DNA from: CAYGYG01 sp964354155
GTDB lineage: Bacteria > Hydrothermota > Tepidihabitantia > SM23-42 > CAYGYG01
Length of the DNA: 64,000 nt
Assembly (NCBI GenBank): GCA_964354155.1
Contig: CAYGYG010000008.1
Location: 1 to 64,000, forward strand
Direction: 5' to 3'
Shown: positions 33,850-42,125 of the stretch, piece by piece
How the letters are laid out: each line of letters starts with the position of its first letter
Numbering within the stretch: the stretch's first letter is position 1
Notes under the pieces: model-generated
What the model was told of the DNA's origin: nothing
What the model saw: the letters and a program-made list of their open reading frames with translations, nothing else
Database searches by the model: none
Made by a program: the position numbers and the translations under genes

Positions 33850-35655
33850 GTGCGTACCAAATTGACAAGACAGTATGGTTCATTGTTTATTATTATAACT
33901 ACTTTGTACAGCTTTGCTCTTTGTTCCAATCTCGATGACGCCAGAAAAGTATTACAATCTTACTTTGAGGCAGTATCTAAGGATGATACAGCCACAATAA
34001 ATGCCACAATAACCGATGAAGCTCATGGTATTACAGCAATAGGATTACGCGCCTATTATTATAAAAGATTTGAAGAGTCGACCACAAAGAAATGGACCAG
34101 TAAGTATGCAATCTTAGATGAAAAGGAAGACAAAACTCACACTAAGTTTTTAGTAGAAGATCCGTGGCCAACCAAACAGAAACGCTGGTTTTTTTTGATT
34201 ATTAAAGATGGGTCTTGGAAAATTACAGCGCCGTGGGAAGTACTATGTAATCACTATTGCAGTATTGAAACCGAACACTTTGTAGTATATTGGAGTAAAG
34301 AAGGATCATTTGTATCGCCAAATTTGGACATAACGCCGTCGCTCCTGTCGCTTAGAAAATTAGAAGAGCTCTATCATGATATAAGCCAACTCTTGAACTA
34401 TGAGGTACCATACAAAATTCAATATTATGTTTGTCCATCGGATAGAGAGCCTATGTTGTTTCTGGAGGGGCTCGAAGGAATGAAAGAACAGGGAAGTAAT
34501 TCAGTTGATTCCAAAATCTGTTTTGCCATACATCCTTATAATGCCCATGTAGTAATCCATGCAATAAGCATCAGTGCAATTCAGAAAAAGATACCACCGA
34601 TGCCACAGCCATTGATCAGGGAGGGATTAGCAACAGCATTTCAGTGGCCAGATGCAAGAATCGGTCATATACCCTCTGTTATTTTGGTGAAGAATATGTT
34701 CGATAATAATGCTTGTCCTTCGCTGGATAGTTTGATTAGGAATTATAACAAGTTGCCCTCCCAATTGCAATATCCAATTGCTGCTACATTTGTTCTTTTT
34801 ATAATCGAAAGATACGGTAAAGAAAAATTTCTGAGACTATGGTATAATCAACCCCATGACAATGTGGTTGCTTTTGTTGATACTCTTGAAGCGATTTACG
34901 GAAAAGATCTCTGTGAATTAGAGCGTTTGTGGAAAGAATATGTTCTCACAAAAACCAAGAAGTTGTTTGTACCAATAGAATATACATATAATCAAATATT
35001 AACAGCAAATTGGATAGAAACAGCGAGTGATTATTTCATAGTACATCATAAATCCTATGATAAGCCCTCTAAAGATAACTTACACATACTTGACTCGCTT
35101 TATACTAATTTGTGCAGAATGATTGGATTAGAACCTCTAAGAGCAGTAGATTACTACAAATGTTCAGATTTTAACGAAATGTACTTCATGTTTGGATGGC
35201 CTAACCGTAATTATGGTTTGGCGTCAGAAACAACCATCGTGTCACTAAGACTTCCCGATTCTTATCAAATCATCTGGTCATTGCTCAAAAGGTTAAATTG
35301 TAGATACAAGCCAATATTAGAAAGTGCCGTGTCCATTCTAGGGTGTGACTCCTTAAGTAATTTAATCATAGCAGATTCAATTGTTAAAGAAGCAATGTGT
35401 AAAGATAGCTTAATTTCTTTAGCAGCGGAGCACAACTTAATTTCGCAGGATGAATGCAAAAGCACGTTATTTTTAACCCAGTGGACGTCATTTTGCTATT
35501 ATTTGGTAAGGAACTACGGATTAAGCAATTTTATCTTATGTATCAAGAATCTATCAGATGGAGAACGACTTTTATTAAAGGTCAAAAGTGTGTATAAAAA
35601 AGATTTCCGAGAATTAGAAGAAGAATGGAAAAAGCATCTGGGTTATAGAGAATAA
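33850..35655 (+). CDS. Secreted protein with two degenerate peptidase-MA-like halves, AT-rich
   Basis: 601 residues from a GTG with GGAGG upstream. Signal peptide (LFIIITTLYSFALC), then an NTF2-like region (ARKVLQSYFEAVSKDD, about 29-130). Two similar halves follow (about 140-380 and 390-600). Each ends in a matching helix, CELERLWKEYVL and FRELEEEWKKHL. The first half has HVVIHAISI and PLIREGLATAFQW, the arrangement of gluzincin peptidase-MA domains, but the HExxH glutamate is Ala, so zinc catalysis is unlikely. The second half lacks the motif altogether. Codon use is strongly AT-rich compared with flanking genes, suggesting acquisition by transfer. Island segment between repeats 3 and 4. 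Confidence 0.65.
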   Translation: MRTKLTRQYGSLFIIITTLYSFALCSNLDDARKVLQSYFEAVSKDDTATINATITDEAHGITAIGLRAYYYKRFEESTTKKWTSKYAILDEKEDKTHTKFLVEDPWPTKQKRWFFLIIKDGSWKITAPWEVLCNHYCSIETEHFVVYWSKEGSFVSPNLDITPSLLSLRKLEELYHDISQLLNYEVPYKIQYYVCPSDREPMLFLEGLEGMKEQGSNSVDSKICFAIHPYNAHVVIHAISISAIQKKIPPMPQPLIREGLATAFQWPDARIGHIPSVILVKNMFDNNACPSLDSLIRNYNKLPSQLQYPIAATFVLFIIERYGKEKFLRLWYNQPHDNVVAFVDTLEAIYGKDLCELERLWKEYVLTKTKKLFVPIEYTYNQILTANWIETASDYFIVHHKSYDKPSKDNLHILDSLYTNLCRMIGLEPLRAVDYYKCSDFNEMYFMFGWPNRNYGLASETTIVSLRLPDSYQIIWSLLKRLNCRYKPILESAVSILGCDSLSNLIIADSIVKEAMCKDSLISLAAEHNLISQDECKSTLFLTQWTSFCYYLVRNYGLSNFILCIKNLSDGERLLLKVKSVYKKDFRELEEEWKKHLGYRE

Positions 35656-35865
35656 TTGCCCTTATTTTAGTTCTCTTGCTCAGCCTCAAAATATGTTAAG
35701 GAGTGCAATCGAAAAGTTAAGTGTCATTGTTATTATTATAAAATAATCATTTAATCTGTCAATTAAGAGTGCAAAAAAATGAAGGTCATTGTGTAAGGAG
35801 TGAAATAGGAATTTTTGAGTGTATACATACGTATATATCAAAATGATATCAACATCTACAACTTT

Positions 35866-35885
35866 CAAGCAGGTAATAACTTTTG
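35866..35885 (+). repeat. Island repeat copy 4
   Basis: Exact consensus, followed by TAAACTTTT that still matches the long copies at 28789 and 38751 before diverging. Confidence 0.85.
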
Positions 35886-35911
35886 TAAACTTTTACCGGC
35901 TACAATTTCTA

Positions 35912-35940
35912 TTGACATTCTGGGGCGTTACAGGTATGTT
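35912..35940 (+). promoter_or_regulatory. Promoter downstream of repeat copy 4
   Basis: TTGACA (35912-35917), 17-bp spacer, TATGTT (35935-35940). AGGAGG at 35959-35964 precedes the ATG at 35969. Confidence 0.6.
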
Positions 35941-35968
35941 TAGGCGTAACTAATCTACAGGAGGCCGC

Positions 35969-37303
35969 ATGTCACCAATGTTGTTGTTGGCGTCGATAGC
36001 ACTCTTTAATGCCGATTTCAGCATCTGCACGGCAAATCATTACCAGTTCAATCCCCAGGCCATCTTCGTCAATAATCAATACTATGTCTTCTGGGAAGAC
36101 TGGCGTTTCCACCAGGCCGATTCGATCACGGGGATTTACGGTGCGCGGATGTCGTCCAGCGGTTCGGTTCTTGACCGCGACGGCAAATTACTGTTGTTGG
36201 ACAGCGTCCTTGACCCGAGAGTAGCTTATGACGGCACGAACTTTCTCGTTGTCTGCCGTGAAGGGCTTTGCTGAGGTAAGGGTGATATCCGCGGAGTGCG
36301 GGTCACTCCGGACTGTGATTCAATAAGCTCCTTCTTCATCTCACAGGCCAACTATGTGCAGCTGGAGCCCGATGTTGCTTTTGGCGGCGGCAACTACATG
36401 GTCGTTTGGACCGACAGCCGGAGCGCGCTTTATGACTATCGAATCTATGGGGCGCGGGTAACATCTGCGGGAACGGTGCTTGATCCGGGCGGCATTCCGA
36501 TCGGGACCGAGTACATTCTTTCTCAGTGGTCGCCCTCCGTCGTGTTTACGGGTACTCGCTTCTTCACGGTTTGGGGCTACGGCGAGAGCCCATTTCGTGT
36601 ACTCGGCAGGTTCATTGAACCTGATGGGCAGTTGAGCGACACCTGTTGGCTCAGCCCGGCTGACACCAGTATTTACATGACGCGCCTGGCTTATGACGGC
36701 GCCAATTTCCTGGTTATCTGGCTGGAGGGCCGCTTTGGCGTGACCAGAATCAAAGGCCAGCTCGTCTCAGGCAGCGGAGCCCCGATCGGCGGCCCGTTCA
36801 TCGTTGCGAGCAGCATAGGGCCGGCGGCGCTTGATTTATGTTTCGACGGGACGAACTACTGCGTAACCTACAGCGCTACGCAGATCTGGGGCCGGAAATA
36901 CGATCGGACCGGACAGCCGGTCGGCAATGCCTTCCGGATCTCAAATGCCGCCTACGGTCAGACGCACTGCGATATCATCCCCGGGGCCAACAATCGCTAT
37001 CTCAATATCTGGGCTGAATACCGGGTCTCGTATGACGTCTACGGCAATATCGATGTACCAATAGTGGCGGTGGAGGAATCCAGGGCATCGAAGAGGCCCA
37101 ACATTCGTGTCACATCGAGCTTTGTTACCGACATGATTCACCTGGACGGTGTCGAAGGCAAACTGGTTTCGATTTTTGACATCTCGGGATGCAAGGTCGG
37201 CATCACTCCCAATGGTCGCTTTGACTGCCGGCAGCTGGAGTGCGGTATCTACTTTGTCAAAGTCGAAAGCGGCGAACAGTTCAAGGTCGTCAAGATCCGG
37301 TAA
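35969..37303 (+). pseudogene. Secreted repeat protein interrupted by one in-frame TGA
   Basis: A signal-peptide-bearing reading frame (MSPMLLLASIALFNADFSIC) with repeats of the form DGTNFLVVCREG...RGVRVTPD. It is stopped by TGA at 36272-36274 and continues in the same frame to a TAA at 37303. The second part (from 36275) keeps the repeats (GGGNYMVVWTDSR, DGANFLVIWLEGR) and the sorting domain (CGIYFVKVESGE...VVKIR). TGA is used as a normal stop by other genes here, so this is a nonsense mutation or a sequencing error (TGG to TGA) rather than recoding. Promoter and ribosome site are intact. Confidence 0.75.
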
Positions 37304-37341
37304 TAGACGGCCCCCGCATGAATTCACATAAATCCTAAATC

Positions 37342-37361
37342 CAAGCAGGTAATAACTTTTG
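37342..37361 (+). repeat. Island repeat copy 5
   Basis: Exact consensus. It begins 38 nt after the stop of the preceding gene. The archaemetzincin fragment starts in its last bases. Confidence 0.85.
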
Positions 37362-37565
37362 GAATTAGGTATAGAGCAAGTGGTTACTCATGAGATAGGG
37401 CATCAATTTGATCTACCTGACCGACATCATGGAGGAGTTCTAACAAGGATTCTGCATTGCACAAAGGATGAGTGTTTAATGTTAGCAGCGACCCCGATGC
37501 CTGTCGAAAGACAACGGACTCTTTGTGATTCATGCGCAATTAATTTAAAAAATCGTAAACCGTAA
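37359..37565 (+). pseudogene. Archaemetzincin-like protease fragment cut at a repeat
   Basis: 68 codons open from the end of repeat copy 5. It contains VVTHEIGHQFDLPDRH (zinc motif HExxHxF), then LHCTKDECLM and LCDSCAINL. This Cys pattern after the helix (C-x4-C-x-M ... C-x2-C) is that of archaemetzincins. The N-terminal half of that family (about 100 residues) is missing. There is no ribosome site or promoter. The truncation point coincides with the repeat, so the repeat was probably the recombination junction. Confidence 0.6.
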
Positions 37566-37574
37566 GGAGGTTTT

Positions 37575-38495
37575 ATGTTAAGAAGGTTTCTACTTTCAAT
37601 AATAACTATTTTTATTAGTAACTGTTTAGTAAAAACGCAGACATTGTATTTGGGTGAAAAAGAATTCAAGCAATTGTATGAAGATCAAAGAAAATTGACA
37701 TTTAAGATGGTTTTATCCCGAGACACTATTTTCTTAGGTGAGCCAATTATAGGCCGATGCAAAATTGTGAACATGACACAAAAGCCTCTTCGCTGTGCTG
37801 TCCGCGGGACACATAAATTCTTGGCCATGGCTGGTGATTTTGAAGCTCGGATGAAGGCACCTTTTGATGATAGAGACTTGATCTATGCGCCGGGTTCTTT
37901 TGAGGTTTACGCTGGTATAGAGAGACCTTCTGTAAAGACCATCTTACCAAGTGATTCATTATACTGGTATGCATATTTTGGCTGGAACTTCTGGAATCCA
38001 AATGGTGTAATCAAAAGTTTCCAACCAGGGATATACGAAATTACCGGTGAATTTCATCAGCTATATGATACTTTGAAGTTGTATGTAAAAGAGTTACCTG
38101 ACAATGAAAAACCAATAAATGAGAAATTAGAAAAGATTTTTCAGGATTTCTTCTTCTGGGGCGAAGCATACGAATCCTCTGATCGAGCGATTAAACTTCG
38201 AAAAGAAATGAAAAATTGCAATTCAATTTTTGCGGTATATTATGATTTCATCTATCCTCAATTAAATGGGATTGGTAAACCAACAGGTCCTGGGGATCGT
38301 TTTGAGGCCTGTGATGAATTTTTGAAGAAATATTCAAATCATTTCTTAAGGGAAGATATGGAGTTTGTGAAAGCTATCCTTTATGAATCAGCCGGGCGTA
38401 AGACCGAAGCAAAGATACTAGCTCAGGAGGCTGTTAAGAAGTATCCAAGAAATGCTTATGCCTGGTCGGGATTTATAAGAGAAATCCTAAAATAA
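37575..38495 (+). CDS. Secreted protein of unknown function, AT-rich
   Basis: 306 residues with AAGGAGG 5 nt before the ATG. The start MLRRFLLSIITIFISNC looks like a signal or lipoprotein-type leader (Cys17). Residues 40-170 look like an Ig-like beta domain (VLSRDTIFLGEPIIGRCKIV, then SFQPGIYEITGEF). Residues 190-306 are helical and end in a TPR-like unit (AEAKILAQEAVKKYPRNAYA-type; actual text KTEAKILAQEAVKKYPRNAY). No family recognised. Composition is AT-rich like the gene at 33850, and both sit in the same island. Confidence 0.65.
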   Translation: MLRRFLLSIITIFISNCLVKTQTLYLGEKEFKQLYEDQRKLTFKMVLSRDTIFLGEPIIGRCKIVNMTQKPLRCAVRGTHKFLAMAGDFEARMKAPFDDRDLIYAPGSFEVYAGIERPSVKTILPSDSLYWYAYFGWNFWNPNGVIKSFQPGIYEITGEFHQLYDTLKLYVKELPDNEKPINEKLEKIFQDFFFWGEAYESSDRAIKLRKEMKNCNSIFAVYYDFIYPQLNGIGKPTGPGDRFEACDEFLKKYSNHFLREDMEFVKAILYESAGRKTEAKILAQEAVKKYPRNAYAWSGFIREILK

Positions 38496-38511
38496 ATTCA
38501 GGAGGTATATT

Positions 38512-38801
38512 GTGAGAATCGCCGTTATTGTAGCACCTCTTTTGCTATGTAGCATCGCGAATGCGAAATTAGTGCCGACACCGCTAATAACCGACCCTCA
38601 TCCTATGCAAAGAATCGGCTGGCAAGAAACATGGGAACATCTAAACAACCCGCTGTTTACTTGTTGCTGGGGCGTTTCCGGGCCGTCCAAGCAGATGACC
38701 AAGGTAGGTTGGTTCCTAATGGGATTTACTTCATCAGAATGAATAAAATCCAAGCAGGTAATAACTTTTGGAAACTTTTGGCCAGCCAGGGGCCGGGGTG
38801 A
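38512..38801 (+). pseudogene. Collapsed secreted gene: signal peptide plus sorting domain
   Basis: The GTG at 38512 with AGGAGGT upstream opens a signal peptide (MRIAVIVAPLLLCSIANAK), and that frame stops at 38742. From about 38670 another frame encodes sorting-domain sequence (DDQGRLVPNGIYFIRMNK) and reads through island repeat 6 (QAGNNFWKLLASQGPG) to a TGA at 38799-38801. The middle of the gene is gone and the two ends are out of frame, so this is a deletion remnant. In this copy the repeat lies inside or directly after sorting-domain coding sequence. Confidence 0.6.
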
Positions 38802-38830
38802 TTCGGCATTGACGCGGGTCGAATACTGAG
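38751..38830 (+). repeat. Island repeat copy 6 with the long extension (right boundary)
   Basis: The 20-bp core plus 60 bp match 28789-28867 at about 75 of 80 positions, differing by four substitutions and one inserted G. Here the extension includes the functional -35 box of comM. Confidence 0.85.
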
Positions 38831-38836
38831 TAGAAT
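38809..38836 (+). promoter_or_regulatory. Promoter for comM
   Basis: TTGACG (38809-38814), 16-bp spacer, TAGAAT (38831-38836). GGAGG at 38843-38847 lies 10 nt before the ATG. Confidence 0.7.
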
Positions 38837-38857
38837 GAGGGCGGAGGAAATGAGAGC

Positions 38858-40402
38858 ATGTTATCCAAGGTATTATCCGCCGCAACCTACGGGATCGACG
38901 CCTATGTAGTCGAAGTGGAGGTGGACTTATCAAGCGGCCTGCCGCAGTTTACCACGGTCGGCCTGCCCGAAGGTGCTGTCAAGGAATCGAAAGACCGTGT
39001 CTTTGCCGCGATCAAGAACGCCGGGTACAAGTTTCCGTCGAAAAGAATCACGGTTAACCTGGCGCCGGCCGACATCAAGAAGGAAGGTTCGAGTTTTGAC
39101 CTGCCCATCGCGGTCGGCATCCTGGCGGCCACGGCCGTGGTCCGGTCCAACCGGCTCAAGGATGTCATCATTCTTGGTGAGCTATCCCTGGACGGTTCGC
39201 TGCGGCCGATCAAAGGCGCCATCTCGATTGCGATTGCGGCCAAGGAGCGCGGATTTGAGGGGGTAATACTGCCCAAGGCCAACGGACCAGAAGCGGCAAT
39301 CGTTGAAGGCATTAACGTCTACAGCGCCGACAACCTGATTCAAGTTGCCCAGTTTCTGAATGGCGAAGCCGAGATTGTGCCGCAGGTGGTGGACCGGGCT
39401 CAAATCCTCAATCAGGTATCTCATTACGCATTTGACTTTGGCGAGGTGAAAGGCCAGCATCACGCGAAACGCGCCCTGGAAGTGGCGGCAGCCGGCGGTC
39501 ACAACATCCTGATGATCGGGCCGCCCGGCACCGGCAAGACGATGCTGGCGCGGCGGCTGGTTACGATCCTGCCGGAAATGACCGTCGATGAAGCATTGGA
39601 GACAACCAAGATTCACAGCGTGGCCGGGGTCCTGCCGCCGAACCAGCCTCTGATCGGCACCCGGCCTTTTCGCTCGCCCCATCATACGATTTCTGATGCC
39701 GGGATCATCGGCGGCGGTCATGTGCCCAGACCAGGCGAGGTGTCTTTGTCCCACAACGGAATTCTGTTCCTCGACGAACTGCCGGAATTCCACAAAAATG
39801 TTCTTGAAGTCTTAAGACAGCCACTCGAAGACGGGTATGTCACCATCGGGCGGGCCAAGGTGACGATATCATATCCCGGGCGCTTCATGTTGGCCGCGGC
39901 CATGAACCCGTGTCCTTGCGGGTATTTCTCCGATCCCTATCACGAGTGCCAGTGCACCCCGCTCTCGATCCAGAAATACCACGCCAAGATCTCCGGACCG
40001 CTCCTTGACCGAATTGATATTCACATTGAAGTCCCGTCGCTAAAGTACGACGAACTTTCGACAAAGGATTTAGGCGAATCATCAGAGAAGATAAGGGGGC
40101 GGATTAATAAGGCGAGGAAAATTCAACTGGAACGGTTCAAGAAGCGCAAGAAGGTTTACTGCAACGCCCACATGGAAGCAAGGGACATAAGGAAGGTCTG
40201 CTTGATCGATGAGCAGGGGGAGACTCTGCTCAAGACGGCGATTGAGAAGTTTGGGCTTTCCGCTCGAGCATATGACAAAGTCCTCAAGGTTGCCCGGACT
40301 ATTGCTGATCTGGACAGCGTGGACGATATCAAGACCCAGCACATCGCTGAGGCAATCCAGTACCGTAGTCTCGACCGTAACATCTGGCAGCGATTATCGT
40401 AG
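38858..40402 (+). CDS. comM: ComM/YifB family Mg-chelatase-like AAA ATPase
   Basis: 514 residues, full length. The N-terminal Lon-like/ChlI domain (about 1-165: GLPQFTTVGLPEGAVKESKD) is followed by an AAA core with Walker A GPPGTGKTMLARR (about 220-232), Walker B GILFLDELPEF, and the FRSPHHTISDAGIIGGG insert. A C-terminal helical domain (LSARAYDKVLKVARTIADL) completes it. ComM is a hexameric helicase that extends branch migration during natural transformation. Directly right of the island boundary, and its promoter lies in the boundary repeat. Confidence 0.92.
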   Translation: MLSKVLSAATYGIDAYVVEVEVDLSSGLPQFTTVGLPEGAVKESKDRVFAAIKNAGYKFPSKRITVNLAPADIKKEGSSFDLPIAVGILAATAVVRSNRLKDVIILGELSLDGSLRPIKGAISIAIAAKERGFEGVILPKANGPEAAIVEGINVYSADNLIQVAQFLNGEAEIVPQVVDRAQILNQVSHYAFDFGEVKGQHHAKRALEVAAAGGHNILMIGPPGTGKTMLARRLVTILPEMTVDEALETTKIHSVAGVLPPNQPLIGTRPFRSPHHTISDAGIIGGGHVPRPGEVSLSHNGILFLDELPEFHKNVLEVLRQPLEDGYVTIGRAKVTISYPGRFMLAAAMNPCPCGYFSDPYHECQCTPLSIQKYHAKISGPLLDRIDIHIEVPSLKYDELSTKDLGESSEKIRGRINKARKIQLERFKKRKKVYCNAHMEARDIRKVCLIDEQGETLLKTAIEKFGLSARAYDKVLKVARTIADLDSVDDIKTQHIAEAIQYRSLDRNIWQRLS

Positions 40403-40487
40403 CATGAAACCGGATAGTAACTGAAATCTTGGAGCAAGCGGCCGTGCGTACGATTGGACAAACCCGGAATCTTTACGGAGGTATGTC

Positions 40488-42068
40488 ATGAGAAGCTTGA
40501 TATCGCTCGTCGTTCCGCTGGTCGCCCTGTTGGCGGTATTGGCGGATGGCGGCACCTACTACATTTCCCTTTCTGGTAATGATTCCTGGTCAGGCCGGCG
40601 CCCGGACTCGGCCTGGCGGCATATCAGCCGTGCCTGCACGACCGTAGTGGCGGGCGATACCGTCCTGGTTCTGGCCGGCACCTACCAGGAACGTACCACG
40701 TTTCGGCGCTCGGGTGCCGCGGGCCGGCCGATTGTCTTCAAATCCGAGCCGCGCCGAACCGCCACGACCTGGGGTTTTGATACCAACTCGCCGACGGGCG
40801 GTAGTTACACCAGAATCGAAGGTTTCAACATCGCCTGGGACACTTCATTGACCGGGTGGCGGGACTATGGTGTCTTTATCAGCAGTAACAATGTCGAGGT
40901 CGTCGACAATTACCTCTTCAACTCACGCCGGACCGCAATCCAGGGAAACTGGTCCCAACCATGGACCAGGGGCGTGGTCATCGCCAATAACAGGATCTTC
41001 CATTGCCAGGCCGGCATCGGGGTCGTGGGCACGGCCTGGAGGATAGAGAACAACGAGGTGGAACGGCTCTTTCAGTACGGCCGGGGTGACTGCGATTATA
41101 CCCGGTTCTTTGGCGACACCATTCTTTTCTGGCGGAACTACTTCCATGGAACACATCCGGATTCGATCGGAACTGCCCATGTGGACTGTTTCCAGACCTT
41201 TGACAACAACGGCGAGCATGCCGCTTATGTCACGATCGATGCCAACCGGGGTTTTGACTACGCCCAGGCATTCATGGGCGAGGCCCACTTCTATCACAAT
41301 TCGCACGACATCGTCTTCAAGAACAACATCTTTGCCCGCGGCTGGGCCTGGGGCCTGTGCGTTCAGGACATTGCCAATGTGATGGTCTACAACAATACCT
41401 TTGCCTATATCCGGTGGCACGGCGCCGGGTTTTCAGGACGGTATTCTCAAGGCAGCGTGGTCAGAAATAATATCTTTTTTAACACCAACACAAGCTACTG
41501 GTGGGCCGACACCGCGCAGGCCAGCGGCGACTATAATCTGATATTCGGAGCAACCCAGCCGACCGTGCTCGGACCCCACGACATCATGAATCAAAACCCC
41601 CAGTTTGTCGATTCGATCAACAATGACTTTCGTCTCCGGCCGACTTCGCCGGCGATCGACCGCGGCGACTCGTTGACCCAGGTGCCGGTTGATATCGTAG
41701 GCGTTACGCGGCCGCAAGGGTTGCGCTGGGACATCGGTGCTTACGAATACGTTCCGACCGAAGTGGAGAATGGAGCGTGGGCCATGCCCAGACCTGGCCT
41801 GACAATCACAATTCGGCCCAATCCAGCGCATGACAAAACACTGATCTTCTATGGGCTAAAGCAGACGTCCCGGGTCCGGCTACGGGTTTTTGACGCAGCG
41901 GGCAGATTGGTATGTACGTTAATCGACCGTAACGCTGTACGCGGCGCTCATACTTGCGAATGGTCATTGAGAGACCAGGCCGGTTGCACTGTCTCAAGAG
42001 GCGTTTACATCTTGAGACTCGAATCAGCCGGCGAGGGGCAGAGTCAAAAGGTGATCATAGTGAAGTGA
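40488..42068 (+). CDS. Secreted right-handed beta-helix protein with sorting domain
   Basis: 526 residues, with CGGAGGT before the ATG and a signal peptide (LISLVVPLVALLAVLADG). The start of the mature protein (YYISLSGNDSWSGRRPDSAW) and the many N-N-x-[IF] turns (VEVVDNYLFN, VVIANNRIFH, IVFKNNIFAR, VMVYNNTFAY) are those of parallel beta-helix proteins of the pectate-lyase-like or DUF1565 type. The C-terminus is a sorting domain (IRPNPAHDKT, then SRGVYILRLESAGE). It probably binds or cleaves a polysaccharide outside the cell. No specific catalytic site can be named. Confidence 0.8.
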   Translation: MRSLISLVVPLVALLAVLADGGTYYISLSGNDSWSGRRPDSAWRHISRACTTVVAGDTVLVLAGTYQERTTFRRSGAAGRPIVFKSEPRRTATTWGFDTNSPTGGSYTRIEGFNIAWDTSLTGWRDYGVFISSNNVEVVDNYLFNSRRTAIQGNWSQPWTRGVVIANNRIFHCQAGIGVVGTAWRIENNEVERLFQYGRGDCDYTRFFGDTILFWRNYFHGTHPDSIGTAHVDCFQTFDNNGEHAAYVTIDANRGFDYAQAFMGEAHFYHNSHDIVFKNNIFARGWAWGLCVQDIANVMVYNNTFAYIRWHGAGFSGRYSQGSVVRNNIFFNTNTSYWWADTAQASGDYNLIFGATQPTVLGPHDIMNQNPQFVDSINNDFRLRPTSPAIDRGDSLTQVPVDIVGVTRPQGLRWDIGAYEYVPTEVENGAWAMPRPGLTITIRPNPAHDKTLIFYGLKQTSRVRLRVFDAAGRLVCTLIDRNAVRGAHTCEWSLRDQAGCTVSRGVYILRLESAGEGQSQKVIIVK

Positions 42069-42125
42069 CAGAACAATCCGCGAGTGGGCACTGCAAAAGT
42101 AGGAAGTCAGGGGCTGTCCCCGGCC

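Larger units (their letters stand above)
35656..35968. other. AT-rich intergenic region with repeat copy 4 and a promoter
   Basis: 313 bp. The first 200 bp are AT-rich without signals. Repeat copy 4 (35866) and the promoter at 35912 occupy the rest, where GC content rises again. Confidence 0.5.
28789..38830. mobile_element. Accessory island divided by a 20-bp repeat
   Basis: About 10 kb bounded by an 80-bp direct repeat (28789-28867 and 38751-38830, about 5 differences). Its first 20 bp, CAAGCAGGTAATAACTTTTG, recur at 30941, 33245, 35866 and 37342, all on the plus strand. Segments between copies are 1.4-2.6 kb and hold one to three genes each. Two genes are AT-rich (33850-35655, 37575-38495), unlike the flanks. 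Four segments contain broken genes, one cut exactly at a repeat. No integrase or transposase is present, so the mechanism of movement is unknown. Calling it an island is inference. Confidence 0.45.

Noticed and set aside
36272..36274. TGA read as tryptophan or selenocysteine
   Set aside because: TGA ends several intact genes here (for example at 9927, 17070, 21656, 53379), and no selenocysteine-type hairpin was recognised just after it.
28789..38830. Interpretation of the repeat array as an integron cassette array
   Set aside because: The repeat lacks the GTTRRRY/RYYYAAC core and the imperfect inverted symmetry of attC sites, and no tyrosine integrase is present in the window.
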